64,000 bases of DNA from Photobacterium halotolerans DSM 18316 (GTDB lineage Bacteria > Pseudomonadota > Gammaproteobacteria > Enterobacterales > Vibrionaceae): positions 1-64,000 of the forward strand of contig NZ_AULG01000024.1 in assembly GCF_000425165.1 (NCBI RefSeq). Direction: 5' to 3'. The notes under the pieces are model-generated. The model did no database searches and had not been told where the DNA came from. It worked only from the letters and a program-made list of their open reading frames with translations. Positions 29,160-39,811 of this stretch are shown here, piece by piece (within the stretch, counting starts at the first letter, position 1; the number at the start of each line of letters is the position of its first letter). Made by a program: the position numbers and the translations under genes.

Positions 29160-31169
29160 ATGTTTCAAGATAATCCGCTTTTAGCACAACTGAAAAAACA
29201 AATTCAAGAATCGCTTCCTAAGAAAGAAGGCCAAATCAAAGCCACTGACCGCGGTTTTGGTTTTCTGGAAGTCGATGGAAAAGAAAGTATCTTCATTCCA
29301 CCTAACTATATGAAAAAGGTAATGCACGGCGATCGTGTTGTTGCTGTTATTCGTACAGAAAAAGAGCGTGAAGTTGCTGAGCCGCAAGAATTGGTTGAAC
29401 AGTTCATGACTCGCTTTATCGGCCGCGTCAAACTGATCAAAGACCGCCTGAATGTTGTGCCGGATCATCCACAGCTGAAAGAAGCCATCAAAGCCCGCAC
29501 AGTCAAGGGATTAAATCCTGAAACCCTGAAAGAAGGTGACTGGGTTGTCGCTTATCTGACTCGCCACCCTCTTGTTGGCGATAACAAGACTTTCTTCTGT
29601 GAAATCAAAGAAAAGATTACCGATAGCGAAGATAAAATTGCCCCTTGGTGGGTCACGCTGGCGCGCCACGATCTTCCTAATGCTGAACCTGCTCCGCAAG
29701 AGAGCTGGAACATGCTTGACGAAGGCCTGACACGTGAAGACCTGACTGAAGTACCTTTCATTACGATTGATGGCGAATCAACCAAAGACATGGACGATGC
29801 CATTTATACCGTAGCGAAAGAAGATGGCAGCTTCGAGATCACCATAGCCATTGCCGATCCGACCTCTTACATCGAAGTTGGCAATGAGATGGATACGGAA
29901 GCTCGCGAACGCGGCTTCACTATCTACCTGCCTGGCCGCAATATCCCCATGTTGCCACGCGAGCTGAGTGATGAGCTTTGTTCTCTGATGGAGAATGAGA
30001 AACGCCCTGCTCTATGCTGTCGTGTAACGGTTGATAAAGACGGTGTGATTGGCGACGACATTACTTTCTTTGCCGCATGGATCCGCTCGCAAGGCCGTTT
30101 AAGCTACGATGATGTCTCCGACTATCTGGAAAATGGCAGCTCAGCAAACTGGACACCTTCTGCAGTTATCGATGAGCAGGTAAGAGCCCTGCAGGCTTTT
30201 GCCAGTGCCCGTAGCGAATGGCGCAGCAAAAATGCCGTGGTGTTCCCGGATCGTCCGGACTACCGCTTCGAGTTAAGTGAAGACAACGATGTGATCGCAA
30301 TACATACCGATCCTCGTCGTACTGCGAACCGAATGATTGAAGAAGCCATGATCACCGCCAACATCTGTGCCGGACGTATGCTTCAGGAAAAATTCGGCAA
30401 AGGTGTTTACAACACTCATGCCGGCTTCAATCCTGAAAAACTCGATACCGCCATGGACTTCCTGAGCAATGCAGAGGCGCCATTCGAAAAAGAGCAGTTA
30501 CTGACGCTGGAAGGCTTTAGTGCCCTTCGCCGTTGGCTGAACACGCTTGATACAACCTATCTGGATAACCGACTGCGTAAATTCCAGGCCTACAGTGAAG
30601 TGGGCAACACGCCTGCTCCGCATTTCGCAATGGGCCTGGATGTCTACGCAACCTGGACTTCTCCGATTCGTAAATATGGCGACATGATCAACCACCGGAT
30701 GCTGAAAGCGGTTATCTCTGGCAATACACCTGCACAAACGCCAGATGACAATATTGGTGAGGAAATTGCCACACATCGCCGTAATCATCGCATGGCAGAA
30801 CGTGATGTGGCTGACTGGCTGTATGTTCGCCTGCTAAAAGACGCGGTTCAGGAAGGTACGGTATTTACCGCTGAAGTGTTCGACATCAATCGTGCTGGTA
30901 TGCGTGTTCGCTTACTTGAAAACGGTGCTTCGGCCTTTATACCTGCGCCGCTGATTCTGGACAATAAGCAACGTATCGAATGTAACGGTGATCTGGGTAT
31001 CATCAATATCGATAAAGTGCGCGAGTTCCAGTTGGGTGATCACTTCGACATCGTCCTGACAGAAGTGCGTGAAACAACACGCCAGCTGGTTGCCAAACCT
31101 GTTAAACAATTCCCTGAAATTAACACTCAGGAACCCGCAGATAATCAGGCTGAAACCGAAAAAGCGTGA
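29160..31169 (+). CDS. rnb: Exoribonuclease II
   Basis: 669 residues from ATG 29160 ([20 protein letters not shown]), which matches the E. coli RNase II start; a longer frame to 29130 is not used. Cold-shock domains about 1-170, the RNB catalytic domain with [17 protein letters not shown] (Asp204, Asp210, Asp212, Asp213, spaced as in E. coli 201/207/209/210), and a C-terminal S1 domain (about 560-645). Degrades single-stranded RNA processively from the 3' end. RBS AGG is seven bases upstream. Confidence 0.95.
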   Translation: MFQDNPLLAQLKKQIQESLPKKEGQIKATDRGFGFLEVDGKESIFIPPNYMKKVMHGDRVVAVIRTEKEREVAEPQELVEQFMTRFIGRVKLIKDRLNVVPDHPQLKEAIKARTVKGLNPETLKEGDWVVAYLTRHPLVGDNKTFFCEIKEKITDSEDKIAPWWVTLARHDLPNAEPAPQESWNMLDEGLTREDLTEVPFITIDGESTKDMDDAIYTVAKEDGSFEITIAIADPTSYIEVGNEMDTEARERGFTIYLPGRNIPMLPRELSDELCSLMENEKRPALCCRVTVDKDGVIGDDITFFAAWIRSQGRLSYDDVSDYLENGSSANWTPSAVIDEQVRALQAFASARSEWRSKNAVVFPDRPDYRFELSEDNDVIAIHTDPRRTANRMIEEAMITANICAGRMLQEKFGKGVYNTHAGFNPEKLDTAMDFLSNAEAPFEKEQLLTLEGFSALRRWLNTLDTTYLDNRLRKFQAYSEVGNTPAPHFAMGLDVYATWTSPIRKYGDMINHRMLKAVISGNTPAQTPDDNIGEEIATHRRNHRMAERDVADWLYVRLLKDAVQEGTVFTAEVFDINRAGMRVRLLENGASAFIPAPLILDNKQRIECNGDLGIINIDKVREFQLGDHFDIVLTEVRETTRQLVAKPVKQFPEINTQEPADNQAETEKA

Positions 31170-31176
31170 TAATCCC

Positions 31177-31210
31177 AGAACCAGGCTGGCGCTCTCCAGC
31201 CTGGTTTCAC
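31177..31210 (+). terminator. Hairpin after rnb
   Basis: AACCAGGCTGG-CGCTCT-CCAGCCTGGTTT: strong 11-bp stem with only three Ts, just after the rnb stop. It may end or attenuate transcription before the DUF1415 gene. Confidence 0.6.
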
Positions 31211-31245
31211 TCTCCAATCTGAATAGTCATACATTCTGGTACCCC

Positions 31246-31791
31246 ATGTCGTATCTCCACAACGTTGAACAATGGCTTGATAATGTCGTCATTGGTTTGA
31301 ATCTGTGTCCGTTTGCAGCAAAACCACGCAGAAAGGGACAAATTCGTATTGCAATTTATGAGACGGATTCTCTTGAAACACTAATGGAAAATATCTATCA
31401 GGAATTAATACGGTTAGATGAAACGCCAGTGTGTGATCTTGATACAAGCCTTATCGTATGCCCTAACGTTTTACAGGATTTTGACGAGTACAATCAGTTT
31501 CTTGATATGGTTGATGCCTTGATCAGACAGTGCGACCGGGATGGTATCTATCAGGTAGCCAGTTTTCACCCTGACTATTATTTTTACGGGACTCAGCCAG
31601 ATGATGCTGAAAATCTGACAAACCGGGCCCCATACCCCATCTTCCACCTGATTCGTGAAGAGAGTATGGAAAAAGTACTGGCTCACTATCCTGATCCTGA
31701 AGGAATACCTGAGCGCAATATTGAAAGAATGAATGCATTATCCGAAAAAGACATTCGTCGTCTTTTTCCGTTTTTATTTAGCAAACCCTAA
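31246..31791 (+). CDS. DUF1415 family protein
   Basis: 181 residues from ATG 31246 (MSYLHNVEQWLDNVVIGLNL), chosen because the family starts here and the upstream part of the open frame overlaps rnb. Conserved LNLCPFAAKPRRKGQIRI, VCPNVLQDFDEYNQFLDMVD, ASFHPDYYFYGTQPDDAENL and PYPIFHLIREESMEK match DUF1415, a cytosolic family of unknown function. Invariant Cys and His in NLCPFA and FHPDY could bind metal. 75 bp after rnb. Confidence 0.88.
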   Translation: MSYLHNVEQWLDNVVIGLNLCPFAAKPRRKGQIRIAIYETDSLETLMENIYQELIRLDETPVCDLDTSLIVCPNVLQDFDEYNQFLDMVDALIRQCDRDGIYQVASFHPDYYFYGTQPDDAENLTNRAPYPIFHLIREESMEKVLAHYPDPEGIPERNIERMNALSEKDIRRLFPFLFSKP

Positions 31792-31940
31792 CGACAGCCG
31801 ATGCAGGGCTTATCAAATTCATATCTATAACCTATGGATCAAATGAACTCATTGACCAACCTTATCGAGTGTAAGCATTCAAATGTGTTGGGATTAGACA
31901 TCAAGTTAGCTATGATATCTCCTTGATAGGGAATATTGTA

Positions 31941-33185
31941 ATGCATACACTCTCATTTTCAGTATTTAGAAACGCCAGAATGCGTTTCGCTTTGCCTTTG
32001 GCCCTTGTGGCAGGCACTTTTGCGGCTCATAGCAACATCGTTGCTTTCATGTCGCAACACGTTGATGTTTTGCTACTGCTTCCCTATATACTGTTGAGTT
32101 TGGTCATGATGTTGTGCCAGCCATTCAACCAGAGTAAGACAGGGATCAGCGCGATGCTGATGCTGCTTGCCTACTACCTGATACAGCAAAACCTTCAGGC
32201 ACCTCTTTCTCAGTCACAGACCGGGGTGACGTATATTTTACTGGCAGTATTACTGCCGCTTAATCTGTTCCAACTTCACTTTATTCCTGAAAGACGGCTG
32301 TTCTCGCGCTTTGGTTTGATCTATCTCAGCGTGCTGGGCCTGCAGCTTTGCTGGGGCTGGTTACTGATAAACCACGTAAACCCTGAAAATTATACCGCCA
32401 CTTGGCAGATGTATTTTTATACAATTGGTGAGTTTTCTCCGTTACCCTTGCTGCTGATTATCATGATAGTGGCCCTGGCTTGCGCCAGTGCTTCTATTAT
32501 TCTGAAAAGAAATCAAGGTTATGATCAGGCAACCTTCATCTGCCTGTTGTTTACCGGGCTAACGCTATTTCAGTTCCAGCAACCCTATATTTCCAGTATT
32601 GCCTTCACAGCCGCTTCCAGCCTGCTTTTGCTGAACCTGATTTCCTGTTCACATGAATTGGCTTTCATTGATCCGCTAACGGGCATACCCGGACGCCGGG
32701 CAATGGAAACTGAGTTAAAGCACCTTGGCCGTACATACACACTGGCTATGCTGGATGTCGACCATTTCAAGAAATTCAATGATAAGTTCGGCCATAAGAC
32801 GGGTGATGATGTACTGCGCTTGGTTGCCCAGTTGCTCCTTAATATCAATATCAAAGCGGATGTTTACCGTTATGGTGGCGAAGAGTTCACCATCTTAATT
32901 AAGGGAAAGACCAAAAATCAGTGCCTTGATGCTCTGGAAGAATTACGGGAAGCCATTGCAAGCTACCCTATGCACATCAGAGATTTTGAAAAACGACCAT
33001 CTGATGATGAAGACGGCAAACGTAAACGCGGTAAGACTCAGCGCAAACAATCTGAAGTGGTACAAATTACCGTCAGTATCGGTGTGGCAGACAGTCTGGA
33101 AGACTCCAGAACCGCCAACGTTTTAAAAGTGGCAGACAAAGCGCTGTATAAAGCTAAGCAAAACGGCCGGAATCAAGTTGTGTAA
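31941..33185 (+). CDS. Membrane-bound diguanylate cyclase (GGDEF)
   Basis: 414 residues from ATG 31941, with AGGGAA eight bases upstream; a TTG at 31923 is less likely. Residues about 15-235 carry six or seven transmembrane helices. The GGDEF domain starts DPLTGIPGRRAME and has RYGGEEF at 312-316, intact. The I-site position lacks RxxD. An unusual charged insertion, RDFEKRPSDDEDGKRKRGKT, lies between the two halves of the domain about 25 residues after GGEEF. Makes c-di-GMP at the inner membrane. Confidence 0.92.
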   Translation: MHTLSFSVFRNARMRFALPLALVAGTFAAHSNIVAFMSQHVDVLLLLPYILLSLVMMLCQPFNQSKTGISAMLMLLAYYLIQQNLQAPLSQSQTGVTYILLAVLLPLNLFQLHFIPERRLFSRFGLIYLSVLGLQLCWGWLLINHVNPENYTATWQMYFYTIGEFSPLPLLLIIMIVALACASASIILKRNQGYDQATFICLLFTGLTLFQFQQPYISSIAFTAASSLLLLNLISCSHELAFIDPLTGIPGRRAMETELKHLGRTYTLAMLDVDHFKKFNDKFGHKTGDDVLRLVAQLLLNINIKADVYRYGGEEFTILIKGKTKNQCLDALEELREAIASYPMHIRDFEKRPSDDEDGKRKRGKTQRKQSEVVQITVSIGVADSLEDSRTANVLKVADKALYKAKQNGRNQVV

Positions 33186-33207
33186 CACGCATACTATTCG
33201 CAGTTTA

Positions 33208-33251
33208 AAGCACAAAAGCCTTATCAGCCTGATAAGGCTTTTGTGCTTTTC
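33208..33251 (+). terminator. Rho-independent terminator after the cyclase gene
   Basis: CACAAAAGCCTTATCA-GCC-TGATAAGGCTTTTGTGCTTTT, a perfect stem of about 15 bp with T-rich tail. Confidence 0.9.
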
Positions 33252-33337
33252 TGGTTCAGGGAAACGAGAATAAAGTAAATGCTTTGATCAACGAACCAAA
33301 TAATCACCACCTCCATAGGCGATGGTTTAGTGGTGAC

Positions 33338-33368
33338 AAACAAAAAGCCCGGTGAAAACACCGGGCTA
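33338..33368 (-). terminator. Terminator for the malEFG operon
   Basis: On the minus strand AGCCCGGTG-TTTT-CACCGGGCT is followed by TTTTGTTTG. Lies 166 bp beyond the malG stop. Confidence 0.8.
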
Positions 33369-33533
33369 TGGTTACCAATTAAACCGCTATCTGTTCAGAA
33401 CAGAGAGAAGGTCCAGCTATGCAGCAACGCCAATAGTATGAGTGAAGTGACTTAACAGATCGGCGGCCAAACCAAAGTTAAGTATTCATCTCGGGAGTGA
33501 CCTGCACCTAAGTGAAAGCAGGCCTTTTTATAG

Positions 33534-34424
33534 TTATCCCTTTACTCCTCCGGCGGTCAGACCACCGACAAGAAATTTCTGAGCCAGCAAAAATACCAGT
33601 GTAATGGGTAATGCTGACAACACAGCAGCCGCTGCGAAATCACCCCACAGGTAATTTTGCGGATACAAATATTGCTGCATTCCAACAGCCAATGTGTAGG
33701 AATTTACATCACGTAATAACAAGGATGCAACAGGAACTTCGGTTACAGCGGCAATAAACGAAAGAATAAACACTACAGACAGGATAGGTACAGATAATGG
33801 CAGCAAAACCAGTCTGAATGCCTGCCATGGGCTCGCCCCATCTAACGCTGCGGCTTCTTCCAGTGAATTGTCGATGGATTCGAAATACCCTTTAATTGTC
33901 CATACGTGCAGGGCAATACCTCCCATGTAAGCAAAGACCACACCGCCGTGGGTATTCATGCCGAGAAACGGAACATAGGCGCCCAGGCGGTCGAACAATG
34001 CATATAATGCGACCAGTGCCAGTACTGGCGGAAACATCTGCAATATCAGCATAGCACGCAGTATATGGCTTTTACCGGCAAAGCGCATTCTGGCAAAAGC
34101 GTAAGCGCAAGTTGTGGACAATGCCACAATTCCGATGGCAGTGAGCCCGGCAACTTTCACAGAATTCCAAAGCCAGGTCAGTACCGGAAACGGCGGCAGT
34201 GTTTTACTGCCATCGGCATGTTCAACAGCCATCCCCAGCGCCAGTTTCCAGTGCTCCAGCGACGGGTCACTTGGGATCAGTTCACCAGAGGCATAATTCC
34301 CTTCGCGGAAGGAAATAGCGACCACCATCAACAGCGGCAACATGATCAGCGCCAGAAAGCACCACATTGCTATATGAGTCGCCCAAACGCGATATTTCAA
34401 AGATTTTGGTTGTACCATCGCCAT
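33534..34424 (-). CDS. malG: Maltose/maltodextrin ABC transporter permease MalG
   Basis: 296 residues (E. coli 296). Six membrane segments; the EAA loop that docks with MalK reads [20 protein letters not shown]. The C-terminus ends [14 protein letters not shown] as in MalG. Start ATG has GGGGAAG before it and lies 11 bp after the malF stop. Forms the inner-membrane channel with MalF, energised by MalK and fed by MalE. Last gene of malEFG. Confidence 0.97.
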   Translation of the reverse strand: MAMVQPKSLKYRVWATHIAMWCFLALIMLPLLMVVAISFREGNYASGELIPSDPSLEHWKLALGMAVEHADGSKTLPPFPVLTWLWNSVKVAGLTAIGIVALSTTCAYAFARMRFAGKSHILRAMLILQMFPPVLALVALYALFDRLGAYVPFLGMNTHGGVVFAYMGGIALHVWTIKGYFESIDNSLEEAAALDGASPWQAFRLVLLPLSVPILSVVFILSFIAAVTEVPVASLLLRDVNSYTLAVGMQQYLYPQNYLWGDFAAAAVLSALPITLVFLLAQKFLVGGLTAGGVKG

Positions 34425-34435
34425 GAGTCTTCCCC

Positions 34436-36022
34436 TTACTCAGCATCCAGTTTTGTGAATTTCATATTCAGTAACGACAAACCGCCTACCAGCAAGAATA
34501 TCAATGTGGCAATCGCCCCTGCCAAACCGAAATCCTGTCCGCCCGCCCCTTCAAAAGCAATGCGATAGGTATAACTCACCAGAAGATCCGTATGACCGGC
34601 AGGCACACTGGTGCCAAGCATATCCGGCGCGCCGTTAGTCAGCAGCTGAATCAATACAAAGTTATTAAAGTTAAAGGCAAAACTGGCAATCAAGAGTGGC
34701 ACCATCGGCTTCACCAGCATAGGCAGCGTAATGCGGAAGAAGTTATCCAACGGACCTGCACCATCCATGGCGGACGCTTCATACAGATCATCGGGAATAG
34801 CCTTCAGCAGGCCCATTGCCAGAATCATCATATAAGGGTATCCCAGCCAGGTGTTCACAATCAGAATCATGGTTTTAGCCAGAAACGGATCGGTGAACCA
34901 TGACGGACTCAAGCCAAACAGACCTTGCAGTACCTGATTAATTTCACCAAAGCTTTGATTAAACAGGCCCTTGAAGATAAGAATCGAAATAAAGGCAGGT
35001 ACGGCATAGGGCAAAATGAGCAGCACGCGGTAAAGGCCACGTCCTTTCAATGCCTCCCAGGACACCACCTGCGCCAGTACAACACCAACGGCCAGGGTGA
35101 ACACAACCGTCAGGGCCGAGAATACTATGGTCCAGATAAAGATGCTGACAAACGGCCCCTGAATGCCGGGATCGGTAAATATCCGGGTGAAGTTATCCCA
35201 GCCGCTGTTGACGATAAAGCCCGGTGACATCGACTCGCCGATAAACTGCCCCGCCTCGTTGACTTCCTGATAATACCCTGTCTCCCAATTGGGTTTGTAC
35301 ACCTGCTTGGTCTGTTGATTGATCAGTGTTTCACCATCATCTTGCAGTGCAAAAAGCGACTGACTGGCGGCAAACTTACGCAAGCCCGACATTGTCAGGT
35401 TGTCGCCGTTTGGCAGAGTAACAATCAGGGCGCTCAGTTGCTGACGGTTCTGAATCACTGTTTTTAGTGGCGCCGCATCTGTCGACGGCTGTTGGGACTG
35501 GGACAGATTTAATGATTCAGGCAATGCCTTCAGGTCAATGGGCTCACTCAGATACCAGCCATCCTGAGTATTAAGTGCTAACTGATAGCGTCCCTCCTCG
35601 CCATAGAGCGAAAAGCTATAGCTTTCACCAGTCTGAAAAGACTGCTCCATTAGCACTGACTGGGCGCGCTGGAAGCTGAGCTGGTTGCTCCCGCTGTAGT
35701 TTGTGAATGAAAGGCCAACCGTATACACAAGAGGAAAGATGACAAACAGAATCATCCCGGCAACACCCGGATAAATATAGCGATGGGCATAAGTGCTCTT
35801 GCGGGCAAACACATACACCCCCAGAGCGGTCAGAATGAGGGTTAATAATGCAAACGCATATTCAGCACGTGCATACATAAGTATGGTGGCATAACCGTTA
35901 ATGGCACTCACACCGCCCAGCGCAGCCCACTTTATCCAGGTTCGCAAGGCAGGTTTGTTTTTTGAATTCATTGTCATATCGGTAGCGTCAAGAGCCAGTT
36001 CGGCAACATGATGAGACTGCAT
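34436..36022 (-). CDS. malF: Maltose/maltodextrin ABC transporter permease MalF
   Basis: 528 residues (E. coli 514). N-terminal membrane helices, then the large periplasmic P2 domain between helices 3 and 4 (about residues 115-290: [40 protein letters not shown]), then the permease core with the EAA loop [20 protein letters not shown]. Extended cytosolic N-terminus before [19 protein letters not shown] is close to the ATG at 36020-36022. 61 bp after malE. Confidence 0.97.
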   Translation of the reverse strand: MQSHHVAELALDATDMTMNSKNKPALRTWIKWAALGGVSAINGYATILMYARAEYAFALLTLILTALGVYVFARKSTYAHRYIYPGVAGMILFVIFPLVYTVGLSFTNYSGSNQLSFQRAQSVLMEQSFQTGESYSFSLYGEEGRYQLALNTQDGWYLSEPIDLKALPESLNLSQSQQPSTDAAPLKTVIQNRQQLSALIVTLPNGDNLTMSGLRKFAASQSLFALQDDGETLINQQTKQVYKPNWETGYYQEVNEAGQFIGESMSPGFIVNSGWDNFTRIFTDPGIQGPFVSIFIWTIVFSALTVVFTLAVGVVLAQVVSWEALKGRGLYRVLLILPYAVPAFISILIFKGLFNQSFGEINQVLQGLFGLSPSWFTDPFLAKTMILIVNTWLGYPYMMILAMGLLKAIPDDLYEASAMDGAGPLDNFFRITLPMLVKPMVPLLIASFAFNFNNFVLIQLLTNGAPDMLGTSVPAGHTDLLVSYTYRIAFEGAGGQDFGLAGAIATLIFLLVGGLSLLNMKFTKLDAE

Positions 36023-36083
36023 CAGCGTTCCTCGCAGTACGTCAGAGGAAGGAGCAAGCAGGTGCTTGCTCCGATAGGTAAGT

Positions 36084-37265
36084 TTACTTGGTCATTCGGT
36101 CAGCAACAGTATTTAATGCGTCTTCCACAGACTGACGCCCGTTAACCACATTGTTAATCGCTGCTTTCTCTGCATACCAGAAAGAAGACATCTGAGGGAT
36201 ATTCGGCATGACTTCACCGTTCATCGCATTCCCCATCGTCGCGGAAATACGGGCATCCGAACTCAGCTCTTCCTGGAACGAATTCAACGCAACCGCACCC
36301 AGCGGCGTGTCATTGTTGACAGTACGCAGGCCGTCGTTAGTCAGCAGATAGTTTTCAATAAACTCAACAGCCAGATCTTTGTTTGGCGAAGCAGAGCTGA
36401 TACCTGCAGTCAGTACACCAACAAATGGTTTGGACGGATTGCCATTCAGTTTAGGCAGCATGGCCACGCCATAATTAATGCCTGCTTTATCTATGTTCGC
36501 CCAAGACCAGGGGCCATTGATTGTCATAGCCACATCGCCTTTGTTAAAGCCGGCCTCGGCAATGGCATAATCCACATCAGGGGCAATCACACCTTTATCA
36601 ACCAGGCTTTTCACGAAGCTCATTGAGCGCTTTGCACCCTCGTTGTTTACGCCAACATCTTTCGCGTCATAGCCGGAAGCGGTGAATTTAAAGGCATAGC
36701 CGCCGTCAGCTGCAAGCAGGGGCCAGGTAAAGAAAGGTTCTTGCAGGTTCCACATGATGGCGCGTTTACCTTGCTTTTTCAGCTCAGCATCCAGGGCAAC
36801 CACGTCTTCCCAGTTCTTCGGCGGCTCAGGCAGCAAATCTTTGTTATAAATCAATGACAATGCTTCTACCGCAACCGGATAACCTACGTATTTACCGTTG
36901 TACGACACAGCATCCCAGGTAAAATCGGCAAACTTGCTACGGTAGGCATCAGAAGGTTTCACCTCTGTCAGCAGGCCTGCCTGAGCGTAGCCACCAAAAC
37001 GGTCGTGCGCCCAGAGTACGATATCCGGGCCGTCACCGGTTGAGGCCAGCTGAGGAAATTTCTCCTCCAGCTTATCAGGATGTTCAACCGTGACTTTGAT
37101 GCCCGTGTCAGCTTCAAACTTTTTACCCACTTCGGCCAGGCCGGTATAGCCTTTATCACCATTAATCCAAATAGTGATCTGACCTTCTTCAATGGCAGCG
37201 TGCGCTGAAACAGAACTGAGTGCGGCAAGGGTACAGAGTGCGACAGTACTGAGGACTTTCTTCAT
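36084..37265 (-). CDS. malE: Periplasmic maltose/maltodextrin-binding protein
   Basis: 393 residues (E. coli 396) from ATG 37263-37265 with AAGGATATAACA upstream. Sec signal peptide [20 protein letters not shown] with AHA-A cleavage. Mature protein starts [20 protein letters not shown], then [20 protein letters not shown] and [20 protein letters not shown] as in MBP, and the C-terminal tail [14 protein letters not shown]. Captures maltodextrins in the periplasm and delivers them to MalFGK2. First gene of malEFG, divergent from malK. Confidence 0.97.
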   Translation of the reverse strand: MKKVLSTVALCTLAALSSVSAHAAIEEGQITIWINGDKGYTGLAEVGKKFEADTGIKVTVEHPDKLEEKFPQLASTGDGPDIVLWAHDRFGGYAQAGLLTEVKPSDAYRSKFADFTWDAVSYNGKYVGYPVAVEALSLIYNKDLLPEPPKNWEDVVALDAELKKQGKRAIMWNLQEPFFTWPLLAADGGYAFKFTASGYDAKDVGVNNEGAKRSMSFVKSLVDKGVIAPDVDYAIAEAGFNKGDVAMTINGPWSWANIDKAGINYGVAMLPKLNGNPSKPFVGVLTAGISSASPNKDLAVEFIENYLLTNDGLRTVNNDTPLGAVALNSFQEELSSDARISATMGNAMNGEVMPNIPQMSSFWYAEKAAINNVVNGRQSVEDALNTVADRMTK

Positions 37266-37867
37266 TGTTATATCCTTCCAGATGGTTATCGTTGCGTTTT
37301 CAATCGGCAACACATTTTCCAGCCTCTATCATCTATCAGTCATTCCTATGAAGCATCATCCCAGGCGCTACGCCCCCCATAACGCAGAGTGGAAATCGTG
37401 ATCCTTATCATTTACGGGGGTGACCAAGTTCAAAAAACAATGACCATTCGTGACAGAGAGCACATACTACTTACAATGATTTCAGCAGGCAGCACGTCGC
37501 CTGAGAAAATGTGATCTGAATACTCCTCCCCCGCTCATCCCCCTGAGAAGAATAGTTCAGGGAGGATGTTGTACTAAGGCATTTTCCGCACAATAGCATC
37601 AACCTCAGCAAGGCTTGAGCGTGTTCAACGGTAAACTGTCTTTTTATTGTTGACTGTTGCTGCATGAAGCAACATTGATGTCCACCACTTGGCATCGTCA
37701 CACCTGCGAGAATGTTGGGGAAGTCATTTTCGCAGTTTACGGGTAGCAGCCACTCCAATGCCGCTGTACTTTGGGCGCTACCCTGTTTTTTCTACACCGA
37801 CTTTACTGGCACGCATAATGACATCTACCATAGTGCGGGCCAGAGACAAAACATAGAGGGAAGCCAG
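37266..37867. promoter_or_regulatory. malE/malK divergent control region: MalT boxes and CRP-like site
   Basis: About 600 bp. MalT-type boxes: minus-strand GGGGGATGAG (37534-37543) and GGGGGAGGAG (37523-37532) directly side by side, and plus-strand GGGAGGATG (37560-37568). A CRP-like site CGTGA-CAGAGA-GCACA is at 37449-37464 (8 of 10 conserved bases). A block GTGATC (37511) then TTCAGGGAGGATGTT (37556-37570) is repeated with nearly the same spacing upstream of lamB. Another GTGATC is at 37398. Fits joint MalT and cAMP-CRP control of both operons, as in E. coli. Confidence 0.7.
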
Positions 37868-38977
37868 ATGGCGAGTGTCACTTTACGCAATGTTAGTAAA
37901 GCTTATGGCGATAACCTGATTTCAAAAAACGTCAATCTGGATATCGCTGAAGGAGAATTTGTGGTGTTTGTCGGGCCATCGGGCTGTGGTAAATCCACTC
38001 TGTTGCGCTGTATTGCTGGCCTGGAAGACATTACCTCCGGTGATTTATATATAGGTGAGCAGCGTATGAATGATATCCCACCTGCCCAGCGCGGTGTGGG
38101 TATGGTCTTTCAGTCTTATGCGCTTTATCCGCACCTGAACCTGTTCGACAATATGTCGTTCGGAATGAAACTGGCGAAAGCCGATAAAGCAGAAATTCGT
38201 AAGCGGGTAGAAAACGCCGCCGACATTCTTCAGTTAGGCCACCTTTTGGAGCGCAAGCCCAAGTCTTTGTCAGGCGGTCAGCGCCAGCGTGTCGCTATTG
38301 GCCGTACACTGGTCGCGCAACCGAATGTCTTCCTGCTCGATGAACCCTTGTCCAATCTCGACGCTTCGCTTCGTGTCCAAATGCGGATTGAAATTGCCAA
38401 ACTGCATAAGCAACTCGGCTGCACCATGATCTATGTGACCCATGATCAGGTAGAAGCCATGACGATGGCAGACAAGATTGTGGTGCTTGATGGCGGTTTC
38501 GTCTCTCAGGTTGGTAAACCTCTTGAGTTATACCATTACCCAGAGAACCGGTTTGTCGCCGGCTTCATTGGTTCGCCTAAAATGAATTTCATCAGCGTGT
38601 TTGTCGAGCAGGTTGAAAAAGAGCGCGTGATGGTTCAGCTTGCTAACGGCACCACTTTCTGGATCCCCGTTGATGGCACCACAGTCACCCGCGGGGACCG
38701 CATGTCGCTGGGCATTCGTCCTGAACACCTGCTCTCAGGGGATGAAGGGGACGCCACGGTCGAAGGTGATATTCAGGTGGTAGAAAAGCTGGGCAACGAA
38801 ACTCAGGTTTATCTGAACCTTAAAGGGGTTGATGCCGATTTCGTTTACCGTCAGCCAGACATACTGGATGTCGATGCAGGCCAGGTGCTCAAAGTTGGTA
38901 TTCCGGCGCATCGCTGCCACCTGTTCCATCGCGACGGCCAGGCTTGCCGCAGACTCTTCCAGGAATTTGGGGTGTAA
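37868..38977 (+). CDS. malK: Maltose/maltodextrin ABC transporter ATPase MalK
   Basis: 369 residues (E. coli 371) from ATG 37868 with GAGGGAAG upstream; the open frame extends further left but not with MalK sequence. Walker [10 protein letters not shown] (36-44), Q-loop [13 protein letters not shown], signature LSGGQRQR, Walker [18 protein letters not shown], switch His in [10 protein letters not shown]-terminal regulatory (TOBE/OB) domain from about 240 with [11 protein letters not shown]. Powers uptake, and in E. coli also holds MalT inactive. Divergent from malEFG; no lamB follows, unlike E. coli malK-lamB-malM. Confidence 0.97.
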   Translation: MASVTLRNVSKAYGDNLISKNVNLDIAEGEFVVFVGPSGCGKSTLLRCIAGLEDITSGDLYIGEQRMNDIPPAQRGVGMVFQSYALYPHLNLFDNMSFGMKLAKADKAEIRKRVENAADILQLGHLLERKPKSLSGGQRQRVAIGRTLVAQPNVFLLDEPLSNLDASLRVQMRIEIAKLHKQLGCTMIYVTHDQVEAMTMADKIVVLDGGFVSQVGKPLELYHYPENRFVAGFIGSPKMNFISVFVEQVEKERVMVQLANGTTFWIPVDGTTVTRGDRMSLGIRPEHLLSGDEGDATVEGDIQVVEKLGNETQVYLNLKGVDADFVYRQPDILDVDAGQVLKVGIPAHRCHLFHRDGQACRRLFQEFGV

Positions 38978-39054
38978 TCTCAATCCGCCCGGACATCAGT
39001 TTATTCGCCTACACATTGGCTATAAAACTGAATCTGCTCCATTTTCATCTCAAT

Positions 39055-39090
39055 AACCGGGGAGCCAATCTGGCTTTCCGGTTTCTTTAT
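39055..39090 (+). terminator. Terminator after malK
   Basis: AACCGG-GG-AGCC-AATCT-GGCT-TT-CCGGTT followed by TCTTTATTTC. Two-part stem with an internal mismatch. Confidence 0.65.
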
Positions 39091-39230
39091 TTCTAATACA
39101 TCTAATACACAGTACAACCTGCCTCTTATAGGAATAAACAGGTCGGCTTTTTTACAGTATGCTTGTTAGTGGAACGTGTCAGGAAGACACTGACTGGCAC
39201 TGTGTCACAGCTATTGAGCCGGAGGTCACA

Positions 39231-39416
39231 ATGAGTATCCGAGAACGCATTGAAGACATTGAACTACGCCTCACAGCCGCTTATCAGGAGGGAGATTATC
39301 AGCAGGTAAGAATGCTTGAACACCAACTGAGAGAAATTCGTGGCCAGCGCAGTATTGTGGATGATAAAGAACCTTACACCCCGGAAGGTCGCTTCTATCC
39401 CGATGATGGAGAGTAA
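39231..39416 (+). CDS. Small conserved-type cytosolic protein
   Basis: 61 residues from ATG 39231, which has an excellent RBS (GGAGG seven bases before). Two amphipathic helices rich in Glu/Arg/Gln (SIRERIEDIELRLTAAYQEG, DYQQVRMLEHQLREIRGQRS) probably forming a coiled coil, then a short tail YTPEGRFYPDDGE. No family recognised. Followed by a GC-rich hairpin. Function unknown. Confidence 0.65.
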   Translation: MSIRERIEDIELRLTAAYQEGDYQQVRMLEHQLREIRGQRSIVDDKEPYTPEGRFYPDDGE

Positions 39417-39811
39417 TTACCACCAGTAAGATATTCCTCAGCCCGGCCTGATTATGGCCGGGCGAATTATCACCGGGAATCGCCAGCATTTCTGGAATTG
39501 GCGGGGCTGAATTGGCGGGAAAGATGTCAAACACACCAAACCAGTCCCCGATTTCCAGCACCCGCCCAATCACTTAATTCATGACACTTAATTGCAGTCC
39601 ATCGGCTAACCGCCTTCAAAATCGTAAACATCGTATCACTTACAGACGTATTTTCACTGACGCGCTTAACAGTCATTTTACCGCCGAGTAAGTCACTCAA
39701 AGGCGGTGGCGCCCATGTCCGATTTGAATAAAAAAGTGTCCGATTTGCGAAATACATCTCGCCCTCAAAACATAACAATGCATTCAAACAAACAATAAAA
39801 GGTCGATCATA
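39417..39811. other. Intergenic region upstream of hemB
   Basis: 395 bp. A terminator-like hairpin GCCCGGCC-TGATTAT-GGCCGGGC is at 39438-39462. Two direct repeats of GTCCGATTT(G) at 39717 and 39738, 21 bp apart, lie 70-95 bp before hemB and could be an operator or promoter element. No credible ORF. Confidence 0.45.

Larger units (their letters stand above)
33186..33533. other. Intergenic region with two terminators
   Basis: Between the membrane cyclase and malG. Apart from the two hairpins listed separately, a short palindromic segment CCTGC-ACCTAAGTGAAA-GCAGG followed by TTTTTAT is at 33501-33529. No ORF. Confidence 0.5.
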
